Assembly: GCA_945897185.1 (NCBI GenBank)
Contig: CAMDFC010000001.1
Coordinates: 58,448-122,447 of the forward strand
DNA from: Chitinophaga pinensis
GTDB taxonomy: Bacteria; Bacteroidota; Bacteroidia; Chitinophagales; Chitinophagaceae
Reading direction: 5' to 3'
DNA: 64,000 bases
Under the pieces are notes generated by a model. It was not told where the DNA came from, made no database searches, and saw only the letters and a program-made list of their open reading frames with translations. The translations under genes and the position numbers were made by a program. Of this stretch, positions 1 to 10,750 are shown one piece after another (positions within the stretch are counted from its first letter, which is position 1; each line of letters begins with the position of its first letter).

Positions 1-1062
1 AGTGATTTTTCTGCTTTGGATGGTACTAAATTACTGATCATCTTACTTGGCTTAATTATTGGTGCGGTATCCTTCTCTGGTAGTATGATTGCCTGGGGTA
101 AACTCAATGGTAAAATCAAAGATTTTGCTTTCGGTGGACAGCATATCATCAACCAGGTTATTTTGTTGTTGAATGTTGTTATTGCCGCATACATTATAAC
201 AGTTAGGCCAGAACAAACGCATGTGTTGTTTTATGTTATTGTTGCCTTATCTATTTTGTACGGGATTTTCTTTGTGCTTCCAATTGGTGGGGCTGATATG
301 CCAGTAGTTATTTCATTGCTCAATTCATTTACTGGTGTTGCTGCTGCTTGTGGTGGGTTTTTGTATGGAAATAAGGTAATGCTTACAGGAGGTATTCTTG
401 TAGGTGCTGCGGGTACATTGCTTACCATTTTAATGTGTAAAGCCATGAACAGGTCGCTTTTAAACGTGTTGATTGGATCTTTTGGAGGAAATAAAGCATC
501 CACAGCTGGCGCGGGTGTTGGAGTTAGTGGCTCTTACAAGGAGGTTACACTAAGCGATGCAGCTGTTGTAATGAGTTATGCTAACAAAGTGATGATTGTG
601 CCAGGTTACGGCTTAGCAGTTGCTCAAGCACAACACGTTTGTCACGAACTTGAAAAAGCATTAGAAGCAAAAGGTGTCGAAGTTAAATATGCTATTCACC
701 CTGTTGCAGGAAGAATGCCCGGTCATATGAACGTGTTATTGGCCGAAGCAGATGTGAATTATGAGAAATTATTAGAAATGGAACTGGCAAATGAGGAGTT
801 CAAAAATACCGACGTAGTACTTATCCTAGGGGCCAATGACGTTGTGAATCCTGCAGCTAAATCTGATCCTGCTTCACCCATTTATGGTATGCCTATTCTT
901 GAGGTAGAAGAGGCAAAGCATGTTATTGTAAACAAGCGAAGCATGAAACCTGGTTATGCGGGAATTGAAAATCAATTGTTCTTTCAGCCCAAAACATCAA
1001 TGCTATTTGGAGACGCTAAGAAAGCACTCCAAGACCTCTTGGCCGAAGTGAGGAGTATTTAA
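1..1062 (+). CDS. pntB: NAD(P) transhydrogenase subunit beta, 5'-truncated by window edge
   Basis: Open frame continues to base 1 upstream of the listed TTG start. Hydrophobic N-part plus C-terminal NADP-binding domain (VPGYGLAVAQAQHVCHELEKALEAKGVEVKYAIHPVAGRMPGHMNVLLAEADVNYEKL, LILGANDVVNPAAKSDPASPIYGMPILEV). Confidence 0.95.
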   Translation, partial: SDFSALDGTKLLIILLGLIIGAVSFSGSMIAWGKLNGKIKDFAFGGQHIINQVILLLNVVIAAYIITVRPEQTHVLFYVIVALSILYGIFFVLPIGGADMPVVISLLNSFTGVAAACGGFLYGNKVMLTGGILVGAAGTLLTILMCKAMNRSLLNVLIGSFGGNKASTAGAGVGVSGSYKEVTLSDAAVVMSYANKVMIVPGYGLAVAQAQHVCHELEKALEAKGVEVKYAIHPVAGRMPGHMNVLLAEADVNYEKLLEMELANEEFKNTDVVLILGANDVVNPAAKSDPASPIYGMPILEVEEAKHVIVNKRSMKPGYAGIENQLFFQPKTSMLFGDAKKALQDLLAEVRSI

Positions 1063-1211
1063 TCAAACTTATTGTTTCTTGAGTTTTCAAGAATGCATTG
1101 CTTATTTTTAAGCTGCTAAATTCTTGGTTTCGTCTCATATGTTTCAACCTTCTTTATGTGGTTTGAATTATTGAGGAACAACCATAGAATACAGCATTTA
1201 CAGCAACAAAT

Positions 1212-2576
1212 ATGGTTCTTAAAGAAGACTTCCTAAAATCAATCAATCATTGTACGGGCTTTGAGAGAGCGGCTTTGATAGAAGCACACCAACACAGTCC
1301 TTCTGTGTCTATTCGTTTGAATCCGGACAAAGTGGATCAGCATTCATTGGTTTTGGATGAAAATAATTTGTTGCTTGAAGTGCCTTGGTGTAGCAATGCT
1401 TTTTTTTTGAAAGAACGACCATCATTTACATTGGATCCTCTTTTTCATGCTGGTGCTTACTATGTGCAAGAAGCATCTAGCATGTTTCTTAGGCATGTGG
1501 TAAATGAAGTTTTGAAAGATGGAAAAGGAAATAAAGCGTTGGATTTGTGTGCTGCACCAGGTGGTAAAACAACATTACTTGCATCAATGCAGCAGTTTGG
1601 ACTGGTTGTTTCAAATGAAATCATTCAATCGCGTGTTGGTGTATTACAAGAAAACGCAATCAAGTGGGGCAATAAAAAAATACTTGTTTCCAACAATGAT
1701 CCTTCAGATTTTAAACGGTTATCAGGATTCTTTGATTTTGTGATGATTGATGCGCCTTGCAGTGGAAGTGGGTTGTTTCGCAAGGATGAAAAAGCCATGA
1801 AAGAATGGAATCCGGGCTTGGTAGATTTTTGCGCTGCAAGACAAAAACGAATTTTACATGCCGCCATTGATACTGTTGCAGAAGGTGGGTATTTATTCTA
1901 TTCTACTTGTTCGTTTTCAAGTGAAGAAAATGAGGATAATCTTGATTTTCTAATGGATACTGGCTTGTTTGAATCTGTAGATATACCTGTTGATGAAACC
2001 TGGGGTGTGGTTAGTTCTTGCTCATCCAAACATGGCGCAAGTGGATATCGTTTTTATCCAGATAAAGTAAGGGGGGAAGGTTTTTTTTGTGGACTGCTTA
2101 GAAAAACTAAGACACTAAATGCTGAATATATTGATTTGCCTTTACCGTTAGCGGCTTTTCAACCTAAGCTAAATATGAGCGATTGGGTAAAGGGGATTGA
2201 AAATTTGTTGCTTTTCAAAAAAGAAGAAGAGTTATTTGCCTTTGATCAAGCTTATGCACAAGAATTGGCACTATTGTCGAAACTATTGAGGTTAAGGAAA
2301 TCTGGTCTTCGAATGGGAGAATTGATTCGTGACGAATTTGTTCCAAATCATGAGTTAGCAATGTCTTCCATCCAATCTTTGAGTTTACCAAGTGTTGAAT
2401 TGGATCTTGCTCAATCGTTAAAGTATTTACGAAGAGAAACATTAGACCTGGATGTTCTGCAAAAGGGATGGACTTTGGTAAAGTATAAAAAAATATCTCT
2501 GGGTTGGATAAAAATCGTTCAAGGCAAGGCAAAGAACCATTATCCCTTAAACTGGCGAATCCTCATGCGGGGTTGA
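1212..2576 (+). CDS. RsmF/NOL1-NOP2-Sun family rRNA (cytosine-C5) methyltransferase
   Basis: LDLCAAPGGKTTLLA, IDAPCSGSGLFRKD and YSTCSFSSEENE motifs; C-terminal extension as in RsmF-like proteins. Confidence 0.9.
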   Translation: MVLKEDFLKSINHCTGFERAALIEAHQHSPSVSIRLNPDKVDQHSLVLDENNLLLEVPWCSNAFFLKERPSFTLDPLFHAGAYYVQEASSMFLRHVVNEVLKDGKGNKALDLCAAPGGKTTLLASMQQFGLVVSNEIIQSRVGVLQENAIKWGNKKILVSNNDPSDFKRLSGFFDFVMIDAPCSGSGLFRKDEKAMKEWNPGLVDFCAARQKRILHAAIDTVAEGGYLFYSTCSFSSEENEDNLDFLMDTGLFESVDIPVDETWGVVSSCSSKHGASGYRFYPDKVRGEGFFCGLLRKTKTLNAEYIDLPLPLAAFQPKLNMSDWVKGIENLLLFKKEEELFAFDQAYAQELALLSKLLRLRKSGLRMGELIRDEFVPNHELAMSSIQSLSLPSVELDLAQSLKYLRRETLDLDVLQKGWTLVKYKKISLGWIKIVQGKAKNHYPLNWRILMRG

Positions 2577-2669
2577 ACTTTTGTTAAAATTAGTTTTATA
2601 TCAATAAGGCCTATTCCCTTTTTGCTATCTTCGATAATATTGAATTATTTTGTAGTGTAAGTCTCTGAT

Positions 2670-3656
2670 ATGAAAGCAATACTCTTATCTATTTTTTTAT
2701 TTGTTTCTGGTGTTTTGAATGCGCAGCAAAATAAATTTATTGCACATTCAAACAACAATGGAATTTATATCGAGCATAAGGTAATGCCAAAGGAGAATTG
2801 GTATAGTGTTGGAAGGGCTTATTTTATCAGTCCCAAAGAAATTGCAAGTTTTAATGGACTTACACTTGAAAAGGGACTTACTATAGGGCAGTTGATTAAT
2901 GTTCCTTTGACTAGTGTGAATTTTTTACAATCTACAGCTGTATCTACCGGCGCACCTGTATATCATGTGGTACAGCCCAAAGAAGGGTTGTTGAGAATTG
3001 CGGGTACTTATGGATTAGATCTCAATGGGATAAAGAACCTAAATGGATTAAAGACAGATCAAATTGGTTTGGGATACAGTTTAATTGTTGGATATCTGGC
3101 TGCGGGTAGTACAAATGTTCCAGAACTTGTTACTGATGCATCCAAGACCAATAAGGTAGTGCCTGCAACAAAAGAGTTGACGGCAAGTGTTGTTACGCCA
3201 AAGGCTGAAGTGAAGTCTGTTCCTGGGTCTGACAAGACCAAGGAAAATGTGGTAATTCCTGTGGCAAAAACTGTAGAGCAGTCAACTCAGCCAAAGACGC
3301 AGACTCCGAGTACATTTGTAAAGACAGGGACTAGTTTTTTTGCTGGTGGCTTTGATCAACAAGCTAAAGAAAGTAAAGAACTGCGATTAGATAATCCGGC
3401 TTATGGTGTATTTAAAAGTTCAAGTGGATGGCAAGACGGGAAGTATTATCTGCTCATGAATGATGCTGTTCCAGGAACAATTGTTAAGATAGGTGCTGTT
3501 GAATCTGGGAAAACGATACATGCAAAAGTATTAGGAGCCGTTCCCCCGGGGAAAGAGAGTGAAGGTTTAGCACTTAGGTTAAGTAATGCTGCTGCAGCAG
3601 CGTTGGGCATGCAGGAGGGAGCTAACCTTTCTGTTTTTGTGATCTGGCATAAATAA
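2670..3656 (+). CDS. Secreted LysM-domain protein
   Basis: Signal peptide MKAILLSIFLFVSGVLNAQ; LysM-like repeats (HKVMPKENWYSVGRAYFISPKEIASFNGL; YHVVQPKEGLLRIAGTYGLDLNGIKNLNGL). Confidence 0.8.
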   Translation: MKAILLSIFLFVSGVLNAQQNKFIAHSNNNGIYIEHKVMPKENWYSVGRAYFISPKEIASFNGLTLEKGLTIGQLINVPLTSVNFLQSTAVSTGAPVYHVVQPKEGLLRIAGTYGLDLNGIKNLNGLKTDQIGLGYSLIVGYLAAGSTNVPELVTDASKTNKVVPATKELTASVVTPKAEVKSVPGSDKTKENVVIPVAKTVEQSTQPKTQTPSTFVKTGTSFFAGGFDQQAKESKELRLDNPAYGVFKSSSGWQDGKYYLLMNDAVPGTIVKIGAVESGKTIHAKVLGAVPPGKESEGLALRLSNAAAAALGMQEGANLSVFVIWHK

Positions 3657-3671
3657 CTTTATATTTAGATA

Positions 3672-5288
3672 ATGGATAATGTAAGACCTCTACAGTGGGC
3701 TCCCAGCTTACAGGCCTATAGTGGCCAATGGGATGACGCATCTGCAAGGCATCTGTTACGTCGAACTCATTTTGGTGTCAAATTAGCTGAACTTAAAACT
3801 GTCAAAGAGCTAGGATTGACAGCAACTCTTGATATTTTATTGAACGATCAACTAGCTCAGCCCTTACCTCCTATTAAAGAGTATAATCCTACTAATGCAA
3901 CTGTGCCTGATTTATTAATTGCAGGCGGACAAACATGGGTAAATGATCCTACAACAGATGGTACCATTAACTCATTAAGAAGATCCTCGTTCAAGAAATG
4001 GTGGGTTGGGCAAATGCTTAATCAGCAAATCTCTTTGCGCGAAAAGATGACCCTGTTTTTGCATAATCATTTTGCAACCGAAAGTGTTGATATTGGTAAT
4101 GCACAATTTTTATATAAGCATCATTCGTTACTTCGAAAAAACGCATTGGGTAATTTCAAGAATTTAGTAAAGGAAATTACTACTGATCCTGCCATGCTGG
4201 TTTATTTGAATGGCCAAAATAACAACAAGACTGCACCTGATGAAAATTTTGCACGTGAAATTCAGGAACTTTTTGTAATTGGAAAAGGCAAAGGTGCTGG
4301 TTTTAACGAGGCTGATGTGAAGGCGGCCGCCAGGGTGTTAACGGGTTGGAGAAATAATGCTGCTGAAATAAAATCCTTTTTTGACCCGAATAGACATGAT
4401 GTTAATGACAAGCAGTTTTCTGAGTTTTATAAAAGTAAAAAAATTGTAGGTAAAACAGGAGCAGATGCAGGATCAAATGAGCTGGATGAATTGATTGGTA
4501 TGTTATTTGAAACTGATGAAGTTGCTTTGTATTTATGTAGAAGAATTTATGTTTGGTTTATACATTATCAAATAACGCCTGAGATTGAGGAAGCAATTAT
4601 TGTACCTCTAGCACAAGTTTTCCGTCAAAACAATTATGAGATCAAGCCGGTGCTTAGATTGTTATTGGGAAGTCAACACTTTTTTGATCTAATGAATAGG
4701 GGATGTCAGATAAAAAGTCCGGTTGATATGCTCATTGGAATGCTCCGTGAAATGGAAGTTAAGTTTCCGGCTGATACTCAATATACCAATCAATATGGCT
4801 TATGGAATCAGCTTGTTAATTATTTAACGAATATGCAGCAGAACATTGGTGATCCACCTGATGTAAGTGGTTGGAAAGCTTATTATCAAGAACCAGGGTA
4901 CTATAAATTCTGGATCAATACAGATACATTGCCGAAGCGAATACAGTATTTGGATACACTTGTTGCTATTGGTTATACTTTTGGAGGATTCAAGATGGTT
5001 GTTGATGGCACAAGCTGGATTAAACTTTTTCCAAACCCATCCGATCCAAACAGTTTGGTTGAAGCATTGTGTGTTCATTTATTGGGTGTTGATATTTCTG
5101 CCTCACATAAAGCCCAATTAAAAACAGATATCTTGTTAGCTGGTCAGGCGCAAGATTATTATTGGACTGACGCTTGGGAATTGTTTATTGGAACACCATC
5201 AAATATGGCAAATACCAAGCATGTTTCAACAGCGGTAACAAATTTAATAAAATATTTGGTTGATTTACCGGAGTATCAACTTTGCTAA
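3672..5288 (+). CDS. DUF1800 family protein
   Basis: ARHLLRRTHFG, REKMTLFLHNHFATE, NFAREIQELFVIGKG, ARVLTGWR motifs; followed by a DUF1501 partner. Confidence 0.88.
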   Translation: MDNVRPLQWAPSLQAYSGQWDDASARHLLRRTHFGVKLAELKTVKELGLTATLDILLNDQLAQPLPPIKEYNPTNATVPDLLIAGGQTWVNDPTTDGTINSLRRSSFKKWWVGQMLNQQISLREKMTLFLHNHFATESVDIGNAQFLYKHHSLLRKNALGNFKNLVKEITTDPAMLVYLNGQNNNKTAPDENFAREIQELFVIGKGKGAGFNEADVKAAARVLTGWRNNAAEIKSFFDPNRHDVNDKQFSEFYKSKKIVGKTGADAGSNELDELIGMLFETDEVALYLCRRIYVWFIHYQITPEIEEAIIVPLAQVFRQNNYEIKPVLRLLLGSQHFFDLMNRGCQIKSPVDMLIGMLREMEVKFPADTQYTNQYGLWNQLVNYLTNMQQNIGDPPDVSGWKAYYQEPGYYKFWINTDTLPKRIQYLDTLVAIGYTFGGFKMVVDGTSWIKLFPNPSDPNSLVEALCVHLLGVDISASHKAQLKTDILLAGQAQDYYWTDAWELFIGTPSNMANTKHVSTAVTNLIKYLVDLPEYQLC

Positions 5289-5297
5289 ACGCAGTGT

Positions 5298-6872
5298 ATG
5301 AAAAGGAGAAGATTTATAAGAAATGTTGCCCCTGCAGGTTTTATGGTGCCTTCCTTTGTACAAGGGATAGGTTTCAGAGCATTTGACACCGGGCATACAT
5401 TTTTAAATCAGGTGCTTTTGCCTACTGGAGACAACGACCGGGTTCTAGTGATAGTGCAGTTAAATGGAGGCAATGATGGTTTGAATACGGTTATACCCAT
5501 AGATAATTATAGTAAGTATGTTAATGCACGGAAAAATATTTTTATTGAGGAGTCGAAAATATTGAAGCTCAGGGGACATGAACGTGTAGGGCTACACCCA
5601 GCAATGACAGGTATGCAGCAACTGTTTAATGAAGACAAATTGCATATAGTCCAATCTGTTGGGTATGCGCAACCTAACTTTTCTCATTTTCGTGCAACTG
5701 ATATATGGATGTCCGCTTCGGACAGTAAACAAGTTTTGAATTCAGGGTGGTTGGGGCGTTTTTTAGATGAAGCTTATCCAGGTTTTCCTGCTGGATATCC
5801 AAATGTAAACATGCCGGATCCATTGGCTATTCAAATTGGATCAGTTGCTTCATTAACCCTTCAGGGGCCAATACAGCCAATGGGTATGAGTATTTCAAAC
5901 CCTTCTAGTTTCTATAATTTGGTCAACAATATTGAAAGTCCAGCTCCCAATACATTGGCTGGAATGGAACTCTCTTTTATTCGAGAAACATCAAGACAAA
6001 CGCAGAAATTCTCAGAAGTTATCAAGGCGGCCAACGCAAAAGTGATTGTTCAAAATCCATATCCAACAGGAAATACATTGGCTGATCAACTCAAGATAGT
6101 AGCGCGACTAATTAAGGGTGGACTGAAAACAAAAATTTACATGGTGAATTATGGTGGGTTTGATACACATGCCAACCAAGTTGAATCTGGCAACAATGGA
6201 TCAGGAACTCATGCAAGATTGTTGGGAAATGTGAGTTCGGCCATCAAGGCATTTATGGATGATTTAGTTTATTTAGGCATTGATGACCGCGTACTTGGAA
6301 TGACATTTTCAGAATTCGGAAGAAGAATTTTGAGTAACGCTTCTCGTGGAACAGACCATGGTGCAGCTGCGCCTCTTTTTATTTTTGGTTCTCGTGTTCA
6401 AGGTGGAATATCAGGCAGTAATCCAATCATTCCTACAAATGCAGGAGTGGGCGATAACATTCCTTTTCAGTATGATTTTAGAAGTGTTTATGCCAGTATA
6501 CTTTCCAATTGGCTTTGTGTGGATGATGGGATGTTGAATACAGTTTTGTTAAAGAATTTTCAAAACCTACCATTGACAAAACTTGGAACCTGTTCTGTGC
6601 TTAAGCCTGTAGGCGATCCAGAAAATTTGTTAGTGGTTTATCCCAATCCATTTCATAAATTAATTGCTATTCAATTCAAAACAATAGGAGGACATACTTT
6701 GCTTCAAGTGCTTGATGGAGCAGGGCGATTGGTTAAAATAGTATATGATAAAGAAGTGGCTGAAGGAACCTACCGAATCGATTTCGATGGAGAACATCTG
6801 CCTCCTGGAATTTATTATGTACGTTTGCAGAATCAACTCATCCAACAGGTCAAATCTATTTTGAAGGTCTAA
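5298..6872 (+). CDS. DUF1501 family protein with C-terminal T9SS sorting domain
   Basis: MKRRRFIRNVAPAG start, VIVQLNGGNDGLNTVIP, SEFGRRILSNASRGTDHGAAAPLFIFG; C-terminus VYPNPFHKLI...GIYYVRLQNQLIQQVKSILKV is T9SS type A-like. Confidence 0.9.
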   Translation: MKRRRFIRNVAPAGFMVPSFVQGIGFRAFDTGHTFLNQVLLPTGDNDRVLVIVQLNGGNDGLNTVIPIDNYSKYVNARKNIFIEESKILKLRGHERVGLHPAMTGMQQLFNEDKLHIVQSVGYAQPNFSHFRATDIWMSASDSKQVLNSGWLGRFLDEAYPGFPAGYPNVNMPDPLAIQIGSVASLTLQGPIQPMGMSISNPSSFYNLVNNIESPAPNTLAGMELSFIRETSRQTQKFSEVIKAANAKVIVQNPYPTGNTLADQLKIVARLIKGGLKTKIYMVNYGGFDTHANQVESGNNGSGTHARLLGNVSSAIKAFMDDLVYLGIDDRVLGMTFSEFGRRILSNASRGTDHGAAAPLFIFGSRVQGGISGSNPIIPTNAGVGDNIPFQYDFRSVYASILSNWLCVDDGMLNTVLLKNFQNLPLTKLGTCSVLKPVGDPENLLVVYPNPFHKLIAIQFKTIGGHTLLQVLDGAGRLVKIVYDKEVAEGTYRIDFDGEHLPPGIYYVRLQNQLIQQVKSILKV

Positions 6873-6873
6873 T

Positions 6874-7758
6874 ATGTCTTATAATTCTTCTTTGTTGTAT
6901 CGTTTACTTGTACCCAAGCCCATTCGCACAAAAATATTGTTGTCGCGTTTACAGAAAGAAATACCTGCGTATCATGAAGCTTCAATTGGTTTCAAAGAAG
7001 ACCAAGAGCGAAAGGAAGTTGTTGATTATGTGCGCAATCACGGTGTTCAAATTTTCCCATACCACTTTACTAAAAACTATAAGCAAGAAGAAATTCAAGT
7101 ATATCATGATGATGAGTGTGGTATGTATTTTGTTTTACAAGAGTGTAAGCGTCTTTACTTCAAAAAAAAGTGGTCGGTCAATAGAATTAAAAAATCACTC
7201 CATGATTTAACCTTGGAGCAGGATGAAATGAGTCCACATCGTTATTTATCAAATGATTTTGATCTGGATGAAAACGACGTACTGGCTGATTTTGGTGCTG
7301 CAGAAGGTAACTTCACACTCGCAGTAGTCGATCGCATCAAGAAAGCCTATTTGTTTGAATGCGATCCTGAATGGATTGAGGCGCTCGAGATGACCTTCAG
7401 GCCATGGAAGGACAGGGTAGAAATAGTCCCAAAATTTGTTTCTGATAAAAATGACGAGCAGCACTGCTCTGGGGATGTTTTTTTCAATGACAAAGAAATT
7501 AGTTTTTTAAAAATTGATGTTGATGGTGGAGAAAGAGGGTTGCTAAACGGGTTTAAGAAAATTCTACAGCAAACAACAAACATGAAGATTGCTTTGTGTA
7601 CATACCACCAACACAATGATGAGCAAGAGTTTACGGAAATGCTAACACAAATGAATTATAGTGTTACTCCATCCAGGGGGTATATGATTTTTCATTATGA
7701 TAAAAAAATCAAATCCCCATTTATACGACGCGCTTTGATTAGGGCTCAAAAAAACTGA
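6874..7758 (+). CDS. FkbM-like SAM-dependent methyltransferase
   Basis: VLADFGAAEGNFTLAVVDRIKKAYLFECDPEW; ISFLKIDVDGGERGLLNG resembles FkbM methyltransferases. Confidence 0.65.
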   Translation: MSYNSSLLYRLLVPKPIRTKILLSRLQKEIPAYHEASIGFKEDQERKEVVDYVRNHGVQIFPYHFTKNYKQEEIQVYHDDECGMYFVLQECKRLYFKKKWSVNRIKKSLHDLTLEQDEMSPHRYLSNDFDLDENDVLADFGAAEGNFTLAVVDRIKKAYLFECDPEWIEALEMTFRPWKDRVEIVPKFVSDKNDEQHCSGDVFFNDKEISFLKIDVDGGERGLLNGFKKILQQTTNMKIALCTYHQHNDEQEFTEMLTQMNYSVTPSRGYMIFHYDKKIKSPFIRRALIRAQKN

Positions 7759-7759
7759 C

Positions 7760-8308
7760 ATGAATTGGAAGCTGCTCAAGTCTGAATACTTATTTAAGGA
7801 CCTCTGGTTTACAGTTAGAAAAGATACTTGTGAAAGAAAAGGGGGACAATTGGTTGACCCATATTATGTTTACGAATTTCCAGAATGGGTTACAGCCGTG
7901 GCACTAACCGAAGAGGGGGACTTTATTTTTGAAAGACAGTATAGGCATGCAGCAGGGCAAACCATGCTGGAAATTCCCGGGGGATGTGTAGATCCTCAAG
8001 ATTTAAATTTAGAATCGGCTATATCAAGAGAACTGAAGGAGGAGACTGGTTATGTATTTAATGAATATCACTATTTGGGTAAGACTTCTGCCAATCCTTC
8101 CACCCACAACAATTGGATGCATTTTTTTTTAGCTACAGGAGGCAAGAGGGAAAGCGAACAAGAGTTGGATCCCAATGAGGAGATTGAAATTTGTTTACTC
8201 AAATTAGATCAAGTGAAGGACTTATTGAGAAACCAAGAAATTATGCAAAGTATGCATGTGACCGCACTTCTTTATGCCCTAGAAAAGTTAGGAGAGTTAA
8301 AGTATTAA
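7760..8308 (+). CDS. NUDIX hydrolase (ADP-ribose pyrophosphatase-like)
   Basis: Nudix box: GGCVDPQDLNLESAISRELKEETGY. Confidence 0.88.
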   Translation: MNWKLLKSEYLFKDLWFTVRKDTCERKGGQLVDPYYVYEFPEWVTAVALTEEGDFIFERQYRHAAGQTMLEIPGGCVDPQDLNLESAISRELKEETGYVFNEYHYLGKTSANPSTHNNWMHFFLATGGKRESEQELDPNEEIEICLLKLDQVKDLLRNQEIMQSMHVTALLYALEKLGELKY

Positions 8309-9606
8309 ATCAATCTTTTTCTGTCTACTTCACCAACAACAAAAATGCTGCCACAGACTATAACAATGTCTCCCTCTTTTGCTCTTTCTTTAAATGTTGA
8401 TAGGGCTTCATTTACATTGATGTAGACATCTCCCTTCAGTCCGTAATTTTCTGCAATTTTTTTCAGCTCATCAGGATCCATAGCTCTTGGTAAATTGGCT
8501 TTAGTAAAAGCATAGTTTGCATGCATAGGAAGCAAAGACATTACTTCATTCACATCTTTATCTGAAGACATCCCAATAACCATATAGAGGTTTTTGAATT
8601 TGAATCTATTGAGTTGTTCGATCATTTTTTGCATTCCATCCCCATTGTGCGCTACATCAAGTATAATTAATGGGGAGGTTGAGATGGTCTCCCATCTACC
8701 ATGCAAACTGGTATTGTCTATGACATTTGTAATTCCGTTTTTTATCGCAATTTCATCCAATGACCATCCCTTCAAGTTCAATTGATCAACTGCGGTTCTG
8801 ACTGTCCGTATATTTTCTTGTTGATAGCTACCTGCTAAGGGACAGGTATAGTTATACTGAGACTGATTGATTAAGCTGGTTATTTCTATGGTTAACTTAC
8901 TTGGGTTCTGCTCTAGTATTTTTGTGCTCCACTGTTGATCGGCATAGATGATGCGAGCATCCATAGCAACTGTTTTTTCTTGAAACACTGTTTTTGTTTC
9001 CAACTGCGTTTTACCAATAACTACTGCAGTTTCTTTTTTGATAATACCTGCTTTTTCAGATGCAATCTTTTCTAGCGTATTGCCAAGAATTTGTACATGG
9101 TCATAGCTAATATTGGTGATAATCGATAGTTCCGGATAAATAACATTGGTGCTATCTAGTCTACCACCTAGACCGGTTTCGATTACTGCAATGTCTACTT
9201 TTTCCTTCGCAAAATAATCAAACGCCATACCAACCGTAACTTCAAAAAAAGAAGGTTCTATTTCTTCAATAAGCGGATTGATTTTTTCTGTAAAATCAAT
9301 AACCTCTTTTTCAGGAATCATTTCTCCATTAATTCGGATGCGTTCTCTAAAGTCTTCAAGGTGTGGGGAAGTGTATAAGCCTGTTTTGTAACCCGCCTCT
9401 TGTAAAATAGAGGAAAGCAAGTGGCTGACAGAACCTTTCCCATTGGTGCCTGCAATATGAATGGTTTTGAACTTATTTTGGGGATCTCCTAAAAATGAAC
9501 AAATGGCATAGGTATTGGCCAAGTCCATTTTCAAGGAAGCAGGTCCAGTTTTTAAAAACATAGGTAATTTTGTATACAGATATTCAAGACAAGCTTTGTA
9601 GTTCAT
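8305..9606 (-). CDS. folC: Bifunctional folylpolyglutamate synthase/dihydrofolate synthase
   Basis: IHIAGTNGKGSVSHLLSSIL, TSPHLEDFRERI, ETGLGGRLDSTN. Start chosen at MNYKACLEYLY rather than the longest ORF start at 9660. Confidence 0.93.
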   Translation of the reverse strand: MNYKACLEYLYTKLPMFLKTGPASLKMDLANTYAICSFLGDPQNKFKTIHIAGTNGKGSVSHLLSSILQEAGYKTGLYTSPHLEDFRERIRINGEMIPEKEVIDFTEKINPLIEEIEPSFFEVTVGMAFDYFAKEKVDIAVIETGLGGRLDSTNVIYPELSIITNISYDHVQILGNTLEKIASEKAGIIKKETAVVIGKTQLETKTVFQEKTVAMDARIIYADQQWSTKILEQNPSKLTIEITSLINQSQYNYTCPLAGSYQQENIRTVRTAVDQLNLKGWSLDEIAIKNGITNVIDNTSLHGRWETISTSPLIILDVAHNGDGMQKMIEQLNRFKFKNLYMVIGMSSDKDVNEVMSLLPMHANYAFTKANLPRAMDPDELKKIAENYGLKGDVYINVNEALSTFKERAKEGDIVIVCGSIFVVGEVDRKRLI

Positions 9607-9634
9607 GCTGCAAAGATATTGTATCTTCGAAACC

Positions 9635-10750
9635 ATGAGTATGTTGTTGTGGCTGCCCATGGTGGCGTTTTTCTTGGTTACCCTAATTCAGCTGTTTTAT
9701 TACCTCCGGTATTTCCGATTATTGGCTTTTTACAAGCCAAAAGATAAGGAATTTTCCTACGAGCATGCGGTAAGTGTAATTGTTTGTGCAAGGGATGAAG
9801 CGAACGAAATTGAGCAGAATATTCCTGGGGTACTGGCACAATCTTATCGAAGTACTCATGAAATTGTTGTTGTGAATGACAATTCACAAGATGACACCAA
9901 GTTTCTGTTAGAAGGACTTTACCGCGATTTCAAACAGTTGCATATTGTGGAACTTAAGCAGGAGGCGCTCCATATTCCCGGAAAAAAATTCCCGCTTTCT
10001 ATGGGCATTAAATCAGCCAAACACGAAGTGCTCTTACTTACTGATGCTGATTGTATTCCTGCTTCGGAGCATTGGATCAAAAACATGCAGGCTGCCTTTC
10101 ATTCAGGAATTGAAATTGTATTGGGCTACGGGGCATACAAAAAAGAAAAAGGTATACTTAACAGGATTATACGTTTTGACACTTTTCACACGGCATTGCA
10201 ATACTTGTCTTTTGCCATTGGTGGCATGCCATACATGGGTGTTGGTAGGAACTTAGCGTATAAAAAAGAACTTTTTTTTAAGCAAAAAGGGTTTGCTGCA
10301 CATCATCATTTACCGGGAGGGGATGATGACCTTTTTATAAATGGGTGTGCCAATAAGCAGAATACAACCGTGGTTCTTGATAAAGATGCATTTACCTATT
10401 CTACTCCTTCACGAAAATGGTCAGAATGGCTGTCTCAAAAAGAAAGACACAATGCCACAGGAAAGTATTACAAATCAGTTCACAAATGGGTACTCGGACT
10501 ATACATGGGTAGTCAATTTCTTTTTTATCCCTTGATGGTTGTTACATTATTTACTTTTGATTGGAAGTGGGTTTTGGGATTATTGATTATAAAACTATTA
10601 ATTCAAGGATTGGTTTTTTATAAATCAATGAAAAAATTGGGCGAATCAGACCTTTTTGTTTTTTTCCCATTTTTTGATATCTGGATGTTCTTTTATTATT
10701 TGATTTTTATGTCGTCAATATGGAAAACACCAAAGAACCATTGGACCTGA
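9635..10750 (+). CDS. Family 2 glycosyltransferase, membrane anchored
   Basis: VSVIVCARDEANEIEQNIPGVLAQSY...EIVVVNDNSQDDT, LLLTDADCIP, LPGGDDDLFINGCA; C-terminal TM segments. Start at MSMLLWLPM. Confidence 0.85.
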   Translation: MSMLLWLPMVAFFLVTLIQLFYYLRYFRLLAFYKPKDKEFSYEHAVSVIVCARDEANEIEQNIPGVLAQSYRSTHEIVVVNDNSQDDTKFLLEGLYRDFKQLHIVELKQEALHIPGKKFPLSMGIKSAKHEVLLLTDADCIPASEHWIKNMQAAFHSGIEIVLGYGAYKKEKGILNRIIRFDTFHTALQYLSFAIGGMPYMGVGRNLAYKKELFFKQKGFAAHHHLPGGDDDLFINGCANKQNTTVVLDKDAFTYSTPSRKWSEWLSQKERHNATGKYYKSVHKWVLGLYMGSQFLFYPLMVVTLFTFDWKWVLGLLIIKLLIQGLVFYKSMKKLGESDLFVFFPFFDIWMFFYYLIFMSSIWKTPKNHWT